Assembly: GCA_964490175.1 (NCBI GenBank)
Contig: CAZBAI010000009.1
Coordinates: forward strand, 1 to 62,014
Direction of reading: 5' to 3'
Origin: RGIG3077 sp964490175
GTDB taxonomy: Bacteria; Bacillota; Clostridia; Oscillospirales; Ruminococcaceae
Length of the DNA stretch: 62,014 nucleotides
Shown: one piece after another, positions 39,825 through 47,838 of the stretch
How positions within the stretch are numbered: the stretch's first letter is position 1
How the letters are laid out: each line of letters starts with the position of its first letter
The notes under the pieces: model-generated
The model's database searches: none
The model's input: only the letters and a program-made list of their open reading frames with translations
What the model was told of the DNA's origin: nothing
Program-made: the position numbers and the translations under genes

Positions 39825-41234
39825 CTATTTTTTTGCCTTAAAATAATCGTGCGTTTCCTTGACGACAGTGCCGCTTAAACATATAAGGGCGATAATATTG
39901 GGGATTGCCATAAGTCCGTTAAAGATATCGGCAATCATCCATACGGCGGAAACGGTCATATACGGGCCGACAAATACGGCGGCAATATACAAAATGCGAT
40001 AAACCTTAACTGCACCCGTATTTCTGTTTGTGAGATATTCAAGACAGCGCTCACCGTAATAATTCCAGCCGAGAATCGTCGTGAAAGCAAAGAACACAAG
40101 GCACAGCATCAGCACAAAGGCGCTTACCTGCTCGGGCAAAAACGAAAATCCCTTTTTGTAGGCATCGGCAGTGACCGCAACGCCTTCAAGCGCTTCATTT
40201 TCCCACGAGCCCATCATAACGATGCAAAGTCCGGTCATCGTGCAAATAACGATAGTATCTATAAACGTGCCGGTCATTGAAACAAGCCCTTGCCTTACAG
40301 GGTCTTTTGTTTGTGCGGCAGCGGCGGCAATCGGTGCGGAGCCAAGACCGGCTTCGTTGGAAAAAATTCCCCTTGCGACGCCTTTTTGAATTGCAACCGC
40401 AACAGAAGCGCCGATTCCGCCTGCGGCGGCACGAAGCCCGAAAGCGCTTTTAACAACAGTCGCAACAGCGCCCGGCAGCTTATCGATATTGACGATAATG
40501 AGCGAAACGCAGGCGATTATATATACAATTGCCATAAACGGCACAACTACTTCGGAAACCTTTGATATGCGCTTGATTCCGCCGATAATAACAAGGCCTG
40601 CACAAAGTGTAATCACAATTCCCGTTATAACGGTTACAACAGAATAGTCGTTGCCGAAAAGCGTAACGCAGTTTTTCATATCAGGGTCAAAAAAGCCGAC
40701 AACAGCCGATGAAATACCGTTCACCTGAGAAAATGTGCCTATGCCGAAAAGCCCCACACAAGCGCCGAAAAACGCAAAAATTTTCGCAAGTATTTTCCAT
40801 TTTTTGCCCATTCCGTTTTCGATATAGTAAAAAGGTCCGCCGAGAACGTGCCCGTTATCGTCAATTGTTCTGTATTTTATCGACAAAAAACCCTCGGCAT
40901 ATTTTGTTGCCATTCCGAAAAGTGCGGCGACCCACATCCAAAAAAGTGCGCCCGGCCCGCCGCCGAGAACGCCGACAGCCGTCGCAACGCCGACGATGTT
41001 TCCCGTGCCTATTGTTGCCGAAAGCGAAGTGCACAGCGCACCGAAGCTCGAAACTTCGCCTTTGCCGTCATCTTCGTTTTTCACCATATATTTAAGCGCC
41101 AAGGGCAGTTTGCGGATTTGCAGACCGCCAAGCCTTATTGTAAGGTAAATGCCTGTTGACATTATCAAAGCTATCAACGGAACACCCCAAACAAAATCAT
41201 CGATTATTTTTATTATCTGATTGAATTTTTCCAA
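39825..41234 (-). CDS. Sodium:alanine symporter (AGCS family)
   Basis: This 469-aa membrane protein has about ten helices. Typical segments are GALCTSLSATIGTGNIVGVATAV, KGVARGIFSNEAGLGSAPIAAAAA and GWNYYGERCLEYL. AGCS proteins import alanine or glycine with Na+. Start codon is TTG (41232-41234) behind AAAGG. It is a single gene with its own promoter at 41342-41370 and lies between the GH43 and trpB units, ending at a shared terminator. Confidence 0.93.
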   Translation of the reverse strand: MEKFNQIIKIIDDFVWGVPLIALIMSTGIYLTIRLGGLQIRKLPLALKYMVKNEDDGKGEVSSFGALCTSLSATIGTGNIVGVATAVGVLGGGPGALFWMWVAALFGMATKYAEGFLSIKYRTIDDNGHVLGGPFYYIENGMGKKWKILAKIFAFFGACVGLFGIGTFSQVNGISSAVVGFFDPDMKNCVTLFGNDYSVVTVITGIVITLCAGLVIIGGIKRISKVSEVVVPFMAIVYIIACVSLIIVNIDKLPGAVATVVKSAFGLRAAAGGIGASVAVAIQKGVARGIFSNEAGLGSAPIAAAAAQTKDPVRQGLVSMTGTFIDTIVICTMTGLCIVMMGSWENEALEGVAVTADAYKKGFSFLPEQVSAFVLMLCLVFFAFTTILGWNYYGERCLEYLTNRNTGAVKVYRILYIAAVFVGPYMTVSAVWMIADIFNGLMAIPNIIALICLSGTVVKETHDYFKAKK

Positions 41235-41341
41235 AGCAATACCTTTCGTTAAATAAAAAATCGTTCAATATCGGCACACACGGCGAATCAGCTGTCATTT
41301 GCAAGCCGATATCTTAAAAAATCACCGACATTTAACACTTC

Positions 41342-41370
41342 ATTTTATCACAGTTTTATTTATATGGCAA
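41342..41370 (-). promoter_or_regulatory. Promoter of the AGCS symporter
   Basis: On the minus strand TTGCCA (41365-41370), 17 nt ending in TGTGA, TAAAAT (41342-41347). Confidence 0.75.
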
Positions 41371-41459
41371 TACAGCAACAAAAATCTTGAATTTTTATTT
41401 ACTTTTTTACCCGATAATATTCACATATTTTGCCGATGCAGACACATATTCACAAAATT

Positions 41460-41493
41460 GCAACCTGCAAAGGAACATTCCCTTGCAGGCTGC
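41460..41493 (-). terminator. Terminator after trpB
   Basis: GCAACCTGCAAAGG (41460-41473) pairs with CCTTGCAGGCTGC (41481-41493) around AACATTC, followed on the minus strand by AATTTTG. It is 36 nt beyond the trpB stop codon. Confidence 0.8.
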
Positions 41494-41528
41494 AAATCGG
41501 CAAATTTAATGCAATTTACTTTCAAAAG

Positions 41529-42749
41529 TTATCTTATGCCGTATTTTTCAATCACGTAGTCCATATCCTTATCGCCCCTGCCCGAAAGATTGATAAGAAT
41601 CGAACCTTTTTCCATACGTTTTGCAAGCTTCATTGCATAAGCTACCGCATGAGAGCTTTCGATTGCGGGGATAATTCCCTCCATTTTTGAAAGCGTGAAA
41701 AATGCGTCAATCGTTTCGTCATCATCGACAACATCATATTTAACCCTGCCCAAATCATGCAAAAATGCGTGCTCGGGTCCGGAAGAGGGGTAATCCAATC
41801 CGCTTGCAACCGAATATACAGGTGCAGGCTCGCCGTTTTCATCCTTGAGCATAATGCTGTTAAAGCCGTGCATTACGCCCTCTGTTCCGTATTTAAGACT
41901 TGCGGCGTGGTCACCGAGCGTTTCTCCCCTGCCCAAAGGCTCAATGCCGTAAATATCGACAGGGTCATTGAGGAAGCCCGAAAACATACCCATTGCGTTT
42001 GAGCCGCCGCCCACGCAGGCAACGACCGCATCGGGCAATTCGCCGGTCATTTCCAAAAACTGCTCTCTCGCTTCAATGCCGACAACGCTTTGAAAATCAC
42101 GCACCATCAAGGGGAAGGGATGAGGTCCGAGAACCGAGCCTATGCAGTAAATACAGTCTTTATACTCTCTTGAATAAGCTTCAAAAGCTGCGTCAACGGC
42201 TTCTTTAAGGGTTGCAAGACCGTGTGTAACTTCAACAACGTTAGCGCCGAGAATCTTCATTCTCGCAACATTGGGCGCCTGTTTTTTAATATCGACCGAG
42301 CCCATATATATATCGCACTCAAGACCGAAATATGCCGCCGCCGTTGCAAGCGCAACGCCATGCTGACCTGCACCCGTTTCGGCGATAACCTTTTTCTTGC
42401 CCATATATTTTGCAAGCAGAGCTTCGCCCATGCAATGATTCAGCTTGTGAGCGCCGGTATGGTTTAAATCCTCACGCTTTACATAAAGCTGAACGCCGCT
42501 TCCGAGGCTGTTTGAAAGGCGCTCAAGATGTGAAATAGGCGTGGGTCTGCCTTGAAATTCCTTTCTGATTCTGCGCAAATCGCCGATGAATTTGCTCGAT
42601 TTGCAAATGGTGAAATATGCGTCGGTAATTTCCTGCATTGCCTTTTTAAGGTTTTCTTCAACATAGCAGCCGCCGTATTTGCCGAAATATCCTTTATTGT
42701 CGGGATAATTTCTAAAATATGTGTCAAAATCTACTCCATTGTATACCAT
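41529..42749 (-). CDS. trpB: Tryptophan synthase beta chain (solitary)
   Basis: This 406-aa PLP enzyme condenses indole with serine to tryptophan. It starts MVYNGVDFDTYFRNYPDN and has the PLP lysine in NHTGAHKLNHCM, AETGAGQHGVALATAAAYFG, GSNAMG and the C-terminal LINLSGRGDKDMDYV. No trpA or other trp gene is nearby, so it may act on exogenous indole or join a distant TrpA. It is preceded by a Trp T-box and a short Trp-containing leader frame. Start ATG 42747-42749 behind GGAGG. A terminator follows. Confidence 0.94.
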   Translation of the reverse strand: MVYNGVDFDTYFRNYPDNKGYFGKYGGCYVEENLKKAMQEITDAYFTICKSSKFIGDLRRIRKEFQGRPTPISHLERLSNSLGSGVQLYVKREDLNHTGAHKLNHCMGEALLAKYMGKKKVIAETGAGQHGVALATAAAYFGLECDIYMGSVDIKKQAPNVARMKILGANVVEVTHGLATLKEAVDAAFEAYSREYKDCIYCIGSVLGPHPFPLMVRDFQSVVGIEAREQFLEMTGELPDAVVACVGGGSNAMGMFSGFLNDPVDIYGIEPLGRGETLGDHAASLKYGTEGVMHGFNSIMLKDENGEPAPVYSVASGLDYPSSGPEHAFLHDLGRVKYDVVDDDETIDAFFTLSKMEGIIPAIESSHAVAYAMKLAKRMEKGSILINLSGRGDKDMDYVIEKYGIR

Positions 42750-42803
42750 GATAATTTCCTCCGAAAAATTTATTATTATTGTTTAAAATATATCGAAATT
42801 AAA

Positions 42804-42839
42804 TCAAGCGCAGCAACGCCATCGTTTTGTCATAAGCAT
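42804..42839 (-). CDS. Leader peptide MLMTKRWRCCA before trpB
   Basis: An 11-codon frame with ATG 42837-42839, a GGAGAGG site ending 9 nt upstream, a single TGG codon (position 7) followed by CGT-TGC-TGC-GCT and stop TGA 42804-42806. It lies between the T-box terminator and trpB, in the only part transcribed after antitermination. A Trp codon in such a position suggests ribosome stalling on charged-tRNA-Trp shortage, as for the B. subtilis rtpA leader peptide. Inference; not experimentally shown. Confidence 0.6.
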   Translation of the reverse strand: MLMTKRWRCCA

Positions 42840-42881
42840 AAATTTGCACCTCTCCAACCGTTATATCTGCCAACAGGCAAC

Positions 42882-42921
42882 AAAAAGCCCTTGACAGAAA
42901 ACCTTATAGCTTCTGTCAAGG
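42882..42921 (-). terminator. Intrinsic terminator of the trpB T-box
   Basis: CCTTGACAGAA (42889-42899) pairs perfectly with TTCTGTCAAGG (42911-42921); on the minus strand CTTTTTG follows (42882-42888). Adjacent T-box motif forms the competing antiterminator. Confidence 0.9.
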
Positions 42922-43190
42922 ACGAATAGTTTATATCCGCGGTGCCACCTTGATTCACGGCAAGCAAAAGCCGTGCGCTTTGCGGGATACCATCATATCC
43001 CCGACAACTAACGTATGCCTTAACGTCGCAGAATACTCTGAACACGAACATCGCAAAAGCAAAATTGCGACCGTTATACATTTGACTGCGCCCTCAGCGG
43101 CCCATTTGATAACCTGCGTTCGACCCGATTTCCAGCGCCACGGGCTCTCTGTGCGTGCATTGCTACCTTTATCTCCGCCTCAACGGTTTA
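42882..43190 (-). ncRNA. T-box leader with tryptophan specifier
   Basis: On the minus strand: stem I with the AGAGAG...GGAAA-type apical region, TGG specifier at 43102-43104 in AATGGG, a long Cys/Lys-free linker, and the T-box AAGGTGGCACCGCGG (42937-42952) that binds the tRNA acceptor end. The specifier agrees with the downstream gene, trpB. Uncharged tRNA-Trp stabilises the antiterminator against the stem at 42889-42921. The start lies close to 43190 by the promoter. Confidence 0.92.
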
Positions 43191-43194
43191 TTAT

Positions 43195-43223
43195 AGTATA
43201 TCATTAAGCCTTTGATTTGTCAA
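43195..43223 (-). promoter_or_regulatory. Promoter of the trpB T-box transcript
   Basis: On the minus strand TTGACA (43218-43223), 17 nt ending in AATGA, TATACT (43195-43200). Confidence 0.85.
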
Positions 43224-43283
43224 GGGTTTTTTGAATTTTTTTACTTTTAATATTTATTCCCAAACATTTGCACCACGCCATTT

Positions 43284-44057
43284 CTACATATTTCCTTTGA
43301 TTTTGTTAAGTGCGCCTTTTTCAAGTCTTGAAACCTGCGCCTGCGAAATGCCGATTTCATCTGCGACCTCGACCTGTGTTTTTCCGCGAAAAAAGCGCAG
43401 ATATAAAATATTTTTTTCTCTGTCGCCGAGCTTTTTTATCGAATCTTTAAGTGACAACTCGTCCATCCATGAATCGACATCGTTTTTATCTCCGATTTGG
43501 TCAAGCACATACAGCGTATCACCGGAGTCCGAATATACAGGCTCATAGAGAGATACAGGGTCGGATATACTTTCAAGCGCAAGCACAACATCACTTCTTT
43601 TAGCGCCGATTTCGTTGGCAATTTGCTCCACGGTCGGTTCTTTTTGATTTTGCACCGTCAGCCTTTCTTTCGCCTGCATTGCCTTATACGCCAAATCACG
43701 CAAACTTCTCGAAACTTTAATGTGATTGTAATCTCTCAAATAGCGGCGCAATTCGCCGCTTATCATAGGCACACAATATGTCGAAAAGCGCACATCTTTT
43801 GTTAAATCGAAATTGTTGATTGCCTTTATAAGCCCGACAACGCCGATTTGAAACAAATCGTCAACATCTTCGCCCCTGCCGGTATATTTTTGTATCACCG
43901 AAAGCACAAGCCTTAAATTTCCGGTAATGAGTGCGTCTTTGGCGGATTTTGAGCCTGTGCTCTTATACTCACGCAGCAGCCGCATTTTTTCCTCTTCTTT
44001 TAAAACTTTAAGTTTTGAGGTGTTAATGCCCGAAATTACGACCTTATTGTATGCCAT
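43284..44057 (-). CDS. sigG: Sporulation sigma factor SigG
   Basis: This 257-aa sigma factor of the forespore begins MAYNKVVISGINTSKLKVL, the SigG-specific N-terminus. It has sigma region 2 (GNLRLVLSVIQKYTGRGEDV, DLFQIGVVGLIKAINNFD) and region 4 (REKNILYLRFFRGKTQVEVA, ISQAQVSRLEKGAL). It marks the organism as a spore former. In many Clostridia sigG follows sigE and spoIIGA; here it stands alone, between the T-box unit and the sortase gene. No clear SigF-type promoter was identified upstream. Confidence 0.95.
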   Translation of the reverse strand: MAYNKVVISGINTSKLKVLKEEEKMRLLREYKSTGSKSAKDALITGNLRLVLSVIQKYTGRGEDVDDLFQIGVVGLIKAINNFDLTKDVRFSTYCVPMISGELRRYLRDYNHIKVSRSLRDLAYKAMQAKERLTVQNQKEPTVEQIANEIGAKRSDVVLALESISDPVSLYEPVYSDSGDTLYVLDQIGDKNDVDSWMDELSLKDSIKKLGDREKNILYLRFFRGKTQVEVADEIGISQAQVSRLEKGALNKIKGNM

Positions 44058-44187
44058 ATCGCCAATATCCTTTCAGCTGTAATTTTGTTTACACTAAAAG
44101 TATTGGCTGCAAACGGCAATATAATTCAACGCCGTATTTAAAAACCGCACAAATCAAAAAATGTACAAATAGTAAATTTTTATCCGA

Positions 44188-44859
44188 TTATTTTTGTGAT
44201 ATATCAAGCTGTGCTCTGACAACAATACGGCTTGTTCCGCTCCACGTGCAGGTGAACAACGTCATATCCCATTCATCGGAATTTGCCAAAAGCGAATTTA
44301 AATCGTTCGATGCGATTATTTCCGATTGCACAACGCTGTATGTGAAAATTTGACCGTTTACATCTGTAAAAATCAGCTTATCTCCGCTGTTGAGATTATC
44401 AATCGGCCCGAAAAAATACCTATAATTATGCGCCGCAATAACAATATCCGAAGTTGCAATGCCGCCGAAATAACGGCAGGGCGAATTATACAACTCGGCA
44501 TAGCTGTAATCTGCCATAATCGGCAATTCCAATCCAAGCGACGGAATTTGCAAAATGCCGATATAGCGCTTTTGTTCAACTTCAATATATTCTTCGCTGT
44601 ATGAAGCTTCACCGCCGCTCGAAAAATCGAAAATATCGCCGTTTAAACCGTTTTGCCCAAAATCACCGCTGTTGTCGGATTCAAAATCATCATCGGTTTG
44701 CGGCATTTGCAAAAGCAGCGATGACAAAATCCCATTCATTTTTTTACTGCTCGTCTGCTGTCTGTAATTATTCCATAAAACAAGGGACAACGCCGCCAAA
44801 AGGAGCACTGTCCCCAAAATAACCAACAAACGACCTTTTTTACTTTTTTTATCGGTCAT
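44188..44859 (-). CDS. Sortase (class D-like)
   Basis: This 223-aa membrane-anchored transpeptidase has an N-terminal helix (about 9-29), an acidic linker and a catalytic domain with IAAHNYRYF (His), TLFTCTWSG (Cys) and TSRIVVRAQL (Arg). The TLxTC signature and Arg are intact. Its ATG overlaps the stop of the adjacent pilin-like gene by 1 nt, so it is probably dedicated to that IPQTG protein. It cleaves at a sorting motif and attaches the protein to peptidoglycan or another subunit. Class assignment is approximate. Confidence 0.88.
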   Translation of the reverse strand: MTDKKSKKGRLLVILGTVLLLAALSLVLWNNYRQQTSSKKMNGILSSLLLQMPQTDDDFESDNSGDFGQNGLNGDIFDFSSGGEASYSEEYIEVEQKRYIGILQIPSLGLELPIMADYSYAELYNSPCRYFGGIATSDIVIAAHNYRYFFGPIDNLNSGDKLIFTDVNGQIFTYSVVQSEIIASNDLNSLLANSDEWDMTLFTCTWSGTSRIVVRAQLDISQK

Positions 44860-45800
44860 TATTCATCCTTTTCCTTAACGCCGACCCTAATGCCTATCAC
44901 GACAAACACAATACCCGCAAGAGCGAGCACAGGCACAGGCCACCACAAAAGTCCGGTTTGCGGAATATCGCCGCCCGGCGGAGTGGTCACAGTGGTAGTT
45001 ACCGTAGATGAAGTCATCGAGTTTACGATTGCGAATGCCGTACCCGATGAGGTATACGCAACGGTATATTCTTTTGCAATGTCGATTTCCTTAACAGACC
45101 ATTCGCACTCGGTCTTACCGCTCCACGAATGCGACCAATTATTGCTTTCATTAAGCACAACCGTATCAAACAAAGTCGAATCGGCATATATTTCGATAGT
45201 TACAAAATCGGGTCTTACAGAATAGCCCTCATCATTGCGCCAGATTTTTTCAACCGAATATTGCGACTGGCCGTATCCGGGAATTTCTTCAACGGTAAAT
45301 TTCGGGTATGAAGTCATATCATACACCTCGTCGGAATCATCGGAGATTTCAACGCAAAACGCACTCGGCGTATAAACCTTGCCCTGTATTTCGACACTTT
45401 TTCCCGAAAGCAGATAAATGCCAAGCTCTAAATCCTCAAAAACAGCCTGCCCGTTTTCATCTGTTGCAAGCGATGAAAGCGGCGTGATATTATCGGTTTT
45501 CGTATACATTTCAAGTGTTTCGGCAACCGAAGTCATAGCCGAGGCGGATAAATCATCAAACGTTACGGGATAATCGGCAAAATCACCGTCAAGGTAAAAA
45601 TCACCGTACGGCGAATGTGTGCCGACACGGAAAATGCTCCATTCCATGCCGAAAAGCGAAACACCGTTTGAAACGCAGATAAGCGTCAAAGAGCCGGGTT
45701 GCGACAAATCAACGCCTGAAGCCGACAAAGGGCACGCAAAGCAAACCAATGCGGTCAAAACCGAAATAATGCGGGCAAAAAAATCACGGCATTTGTTCAT
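44859..45800 (-). CDS. Surface protein with Cna-B domain and IPQTG sorting signal
   Basis: This 313-aa precursor has a signal peptide (about 10-33), a beta-rich region (about 35-180), a Cna-B domain (KIWRNDEGYSVRPDFVTIEI to IVNS), a Thr/Pro linker (TTTVTTPPGG), sorting motif IPQTG (279-283), a membrane helix and a positive tail. It resembles small pilin or adhesin subunits. Start ATG 45798-45800 is preferred over an earlier one because of GGGGGATG. Co-transcribed with the sortase. Confidence 0.85.
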   Translation of the reverse strand: MNKCRDFFARIISVLTALVCFACPLSASGVDLSQPGSLTLICVSNGVSLFGMEWSIFRVGTHSPYGDFYLDGDFADYPVTFDDLSASAMTSVAETLEMYTKTDNITPLSSLATDENGQAVFEDLELGIYLLSGKSVEIQGKVYTPSAFCVEISDDSDEVYDMTSYPKFTVEEIPGYGQSQYSVEKIWRNDEGYSVRPDFVTIEIYADSTLFDTVVLNESNNWSHSWSGKTECEWSVKEIDIAKEYTVAYTSSGTAFAIVNSMTSSTVTTTVTTPPGGDIPQTGLLWWPVPVLALAGIVFVVIGIRVGVKEKDE

Positions 45801-45872
45801 TTGCAAACATCCCCCTTTGGCGTTTGTTATCGGTGCTTGCACGGTTAAAAGCGCAAACTCACCGTCAATAGT

Positions 45873-45901
45873 ATTTTATCACTACTTGCGAAAAATGTCA
45901 A
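45873..45901 (-). promoter_or_regulatory. Promoter of the surface protein-sortase operon
   Basis: On the minus strand TTGACA (45896-45901), 17 nt ending in AGTGA, TAAAAT (45873-45878). Confidence 0.8.
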
Positions 45902-46047
45902 GCGCAATAATATTTTTAAAAGAAATTCCGAAATTTTGTGTAAATATGCACAATAAATCATGTGCGATATTGTTAATTAAGCTGTATATGACATACCGCA
46001 ATTCGGGCATACGGCAACAGCGCACCGCACACCTATGGCGGCGTCAA

Positions 46048-46617
46048 TTACTTATTAAGTAAAGTATATTTTCCGATGATAGGCAGTTCCTTTGCCTTTC
46101 CGCTTGCGGCATTGATAATGCCGACAACCATGAAAGCAAGACAGCAAATCGAAATAACAGCGACGATAAGCGCTCCCAAAATCGGAACAAGCCCTAAAAT
46201 TGTGCTGACAACGCCGGCTGCTATATTGACAAGGAAAAGCGTAAAGCCTTGATTTGTGTGATATTTTGCATATTTTGAGTCTTTTGCGGCAAAAAGCGGA
46301 ATAAGCACAAGAATGCCGATATACGCTAAAATTGCCATCACCTTGTTCTGCTCAATGTCGGCAGGGTCAAACTCCGATGTGGTATCGGGCGTGTTGTTAA
46401 GATTTTTAAAAGTTTCTTCAAGCTTTTGTTGGGTGGATTGACCGGGTGCTTGCTGATTAGGCGCTTGCTGATTAAACGTCTGCTGATTCGGTGCTTGCTG
46501 ATTAAATGCCTGCTGATTGGGTGCCTGTGGATTTGGTGCGCCGACCTTGGCGCCGCAATTGGGGCAAAACGCCTTTGAATCCTCGAGTTGTGTACCGCAA
46601 CTACTACAAAATGCCAT
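46048..46617 (-). CDS. Zinc-ribbon and DUF4870-like membrane protein
   Basis: This 189-aa protein starts with a zinc ribbon (CSSC at 4-7, CPNC at 18-21), a Gln/Asn/Pro-rich linker of seven 5-residue repeats (27-61), and a C-terminal membrane part with three helices (ILAYIGILVLIPLF; GFTLFLVNIAAGVV; VISICCLAFMVVGII), matching DUF4870. Such proteins are widespread and of unknown function. Start ATG 46615-46617 behind GGAGG. Single-gene unit. Confidence 0.85.
   Translation of the reverse strand: MAFCSSCGTQLEDSKAFCPNCGAKVGAPNPQAPNQQAFNQQAPNQQTFNQQAPNQQAPGQSTQQKLEETFKNLNNTPDTTSEFDPADIEQNKVMAILAYIGILVLIPLFAAKDSKYAKYHTNQGFTLFLVNIAAGVVSTILGLVPILGALIVAVISICCLAFMVVGIINAASGKAKELPIIGKYTLLNK
46435..46539 (-). 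repeat. 15-nt tandem repeat coding (A/T)(P/F)NQQ
   Basis: Seven imperfect copies of a 15-nt unit encode APNPQ, APNQQ, AFNQQ, APNQQ, TFNQQ, APNQQ, APGQS. The alternation of P and F copies suggests duplication of a 30-nt double unit. Confidence 0.85.
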
Positions 46618-46687
46618 GATTACAGACCTCCTGAAAGTGTATCTTTAAAATTAAATTTTGGTGTGCCATGCACATTACATCTTGTAA

Positions 46688-46716
46688 ATAATATCACAGC
46701 AAATCGGCTCTGTCAA
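46688..46716 (-). promoter_or_regulatory. Promoter of the zinc-ribbon membrane protein
   Basis: On the minus strand TTGACA (46711-46716), 17 nt ending in TGTGA, TATTAT (46688-46693). Confidence 0.8.
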
Positions 46717-46853
46717 CTGAAAAAAATGAACAAACCGCTAATTTTATCAGCAAAATCAAGCTGTTTTCAGTCCGAAATATCCGAAAATCTGCGCAATATC
46801 AGTTTTAAACAAAAGGAAATGAGAAATTTTGCGAAAATTTGTCGCTTTATCCA

Positions 46854-46882
46854 TTGACAAAACAATCGCACAAATTTATAAT
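46854..46882 (+). promoter_or_regulatory. Promoter of the acidic lipoprotein
   Basis: TTGACA (46854-46859), 17 nt, TATAAT (46877-46882): full consensus. Confidence 0.85.
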
Positions 46883-46960
46883 GAAGTTCAGCGTTATTGT
46901 CACTTTAAATACAGTGCTTGTGATACAAATAACGAAATATTTTTGAACGGAGAATTTATA

Positions 46961-47698
46961 ATGAAAAAAATACTCAGTATCCTTTTGGCTCTTTCAATTG
47001 CCTGCGGTTCGATAATGCTGACGGCGTGCGGTGACGAAAGCAAAGACGATGATGATGACAAGAGCGTTTCCGACAAGGAAAGAGATGAGGACGAAGACGA
47101 CGATAAAGACGATGACGAATCATCATCAAAAGAAGATAAGGACGATAAATCTTCAAAAGAAGACAAAGATGATGACGAATCTTCAAAAGAAGACGGCGAT
47201 GACGAATCTTCCGAAGAAGACAATAGCGATGACAGCTCTTCGGAATCGGAATCAAACACAATCGAAGAAGCCACATATGCGGCAGGCGAAACCGTTAATT
47301 TCGGCAGTGTTTCGTTCGTTGTTCCCGATGGCTACACCTGTGAAGTAACAGAAGATTACGCCGAGCTCACCAGCGATGACGAATACGCTCTCGAAAGCAT
47401 TAACGTTCAGTCAACATATGCCGACGACATTTCCGAATACACAAAGGAAACCTTTGACGGAATGTACGAGATGATTTATTCCGAAGGCTTTACAAGCGGT
47501 GATTATCAGGTTTCAACCCTCGACGGATTCGACACCATTTATTACACTGCAACCCTCACCGATGAAGACCTTGCCATGCAGCTTGTTCAATATTGCATAT
47601 TCTTCGATGACGAAAGCATTGTTGCAACAATCGGTTATGTTGATGAAGCTTCCGCCGCAAAGATGGACGCATTCCTCAATTCATTCAAGGTTCTTTAA
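46961..47698 (+). CDS. Lipoprotein with acidic Ser/Asp/Lys/Glu linker
   Basis: This 245-aa protein has a lipoprotein signal (MKKILSILLALSIACGSIML, then TAC with Cys23), a highly charged repeated linker (about 26-105, units such as DDESSKED) and a C-terminal folded domain (GETVNFGSVSFVVPDGYTCE to AAKMDAFLNSFKVL). The C-terminal domain resembles PsbP/DcrB-like lipoproteins of Firmicutes (SVPDGY..., final FLNSF), which is inferred. Start ATG 46961 is chosen because an ACGGAG site and the signal peptide begin there. It ends at a strong terminator. Confidence 0.8.
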   Translation: MKKILSILLALSIACGSIMLTACGDESKDDDDDKSVSDKERDEDEDDDKDDDESSSKEDKDDKSSKEDKDDDESSKEDGDDESSEEDNSDDSSSESESNTIEEATYAAGETVNFGSVSFVVPDGYTCEVTEDYAELTSDDEYALESINVQSTYADDISEYTKETFDGMYEMIYSEGFTSGDYQVSTLDGFDTIYYTATLTDEDLAMQLVQYCIFFDDESIVATIGYVDEASAAKMDAFLNSFKVL

Positions 47699-47722
47699 TT
47701 TTTAAAAAATACGGCATTTGTT

Positions 47723-47767
47723 AAAAATTCCCTTTTTCCGACAACACTTTGGAAAAAGGGAATTTTT
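47723..47767 (+). terminator. Terminator after the acidic lipoprotein gene
   Basis: Perfect 17-bp stem, AAAAATTCCCTTTTTCC (47723-47739) and its complement 47751-47767, ending in TTTTT; also usable for the opposite-strand SseB gene. Confidence 0.9.
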
Positions 47768-47838
47768 CGTTTTAAAAAATTTTTTTGTGTTTTGCAAACC
47801 GCAGAGGATTTTACAGACCGTCGGCAAATGCCGAAACT

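Larger units (their letters stand above)
46618..46960. other. Divergent intergenic region
   Basis: About 340 nt holding the minus-strand promoter 46688-46716, the plus-strand promoter 46854-46882 and an 80-nt leader. No other structure is evident. Confidence 0.7.

Noticed and set aside
46829..46960. Longer N-terminus for the acidic lipoprotein (in-frame start at 46829)
   Set aside because: It would place 44 residues before a perfect lipoprotein signal peptide and overlap the promoter at 46854-46882; the ribosome site supports ATG 46961.
46900..47276. Long open frames opposite the acidic lipoprotein gene
   Set aside because: They are Ser-rich mirror images of the GAT/GAC/GAA-rich repeat region and have no ribosome site.
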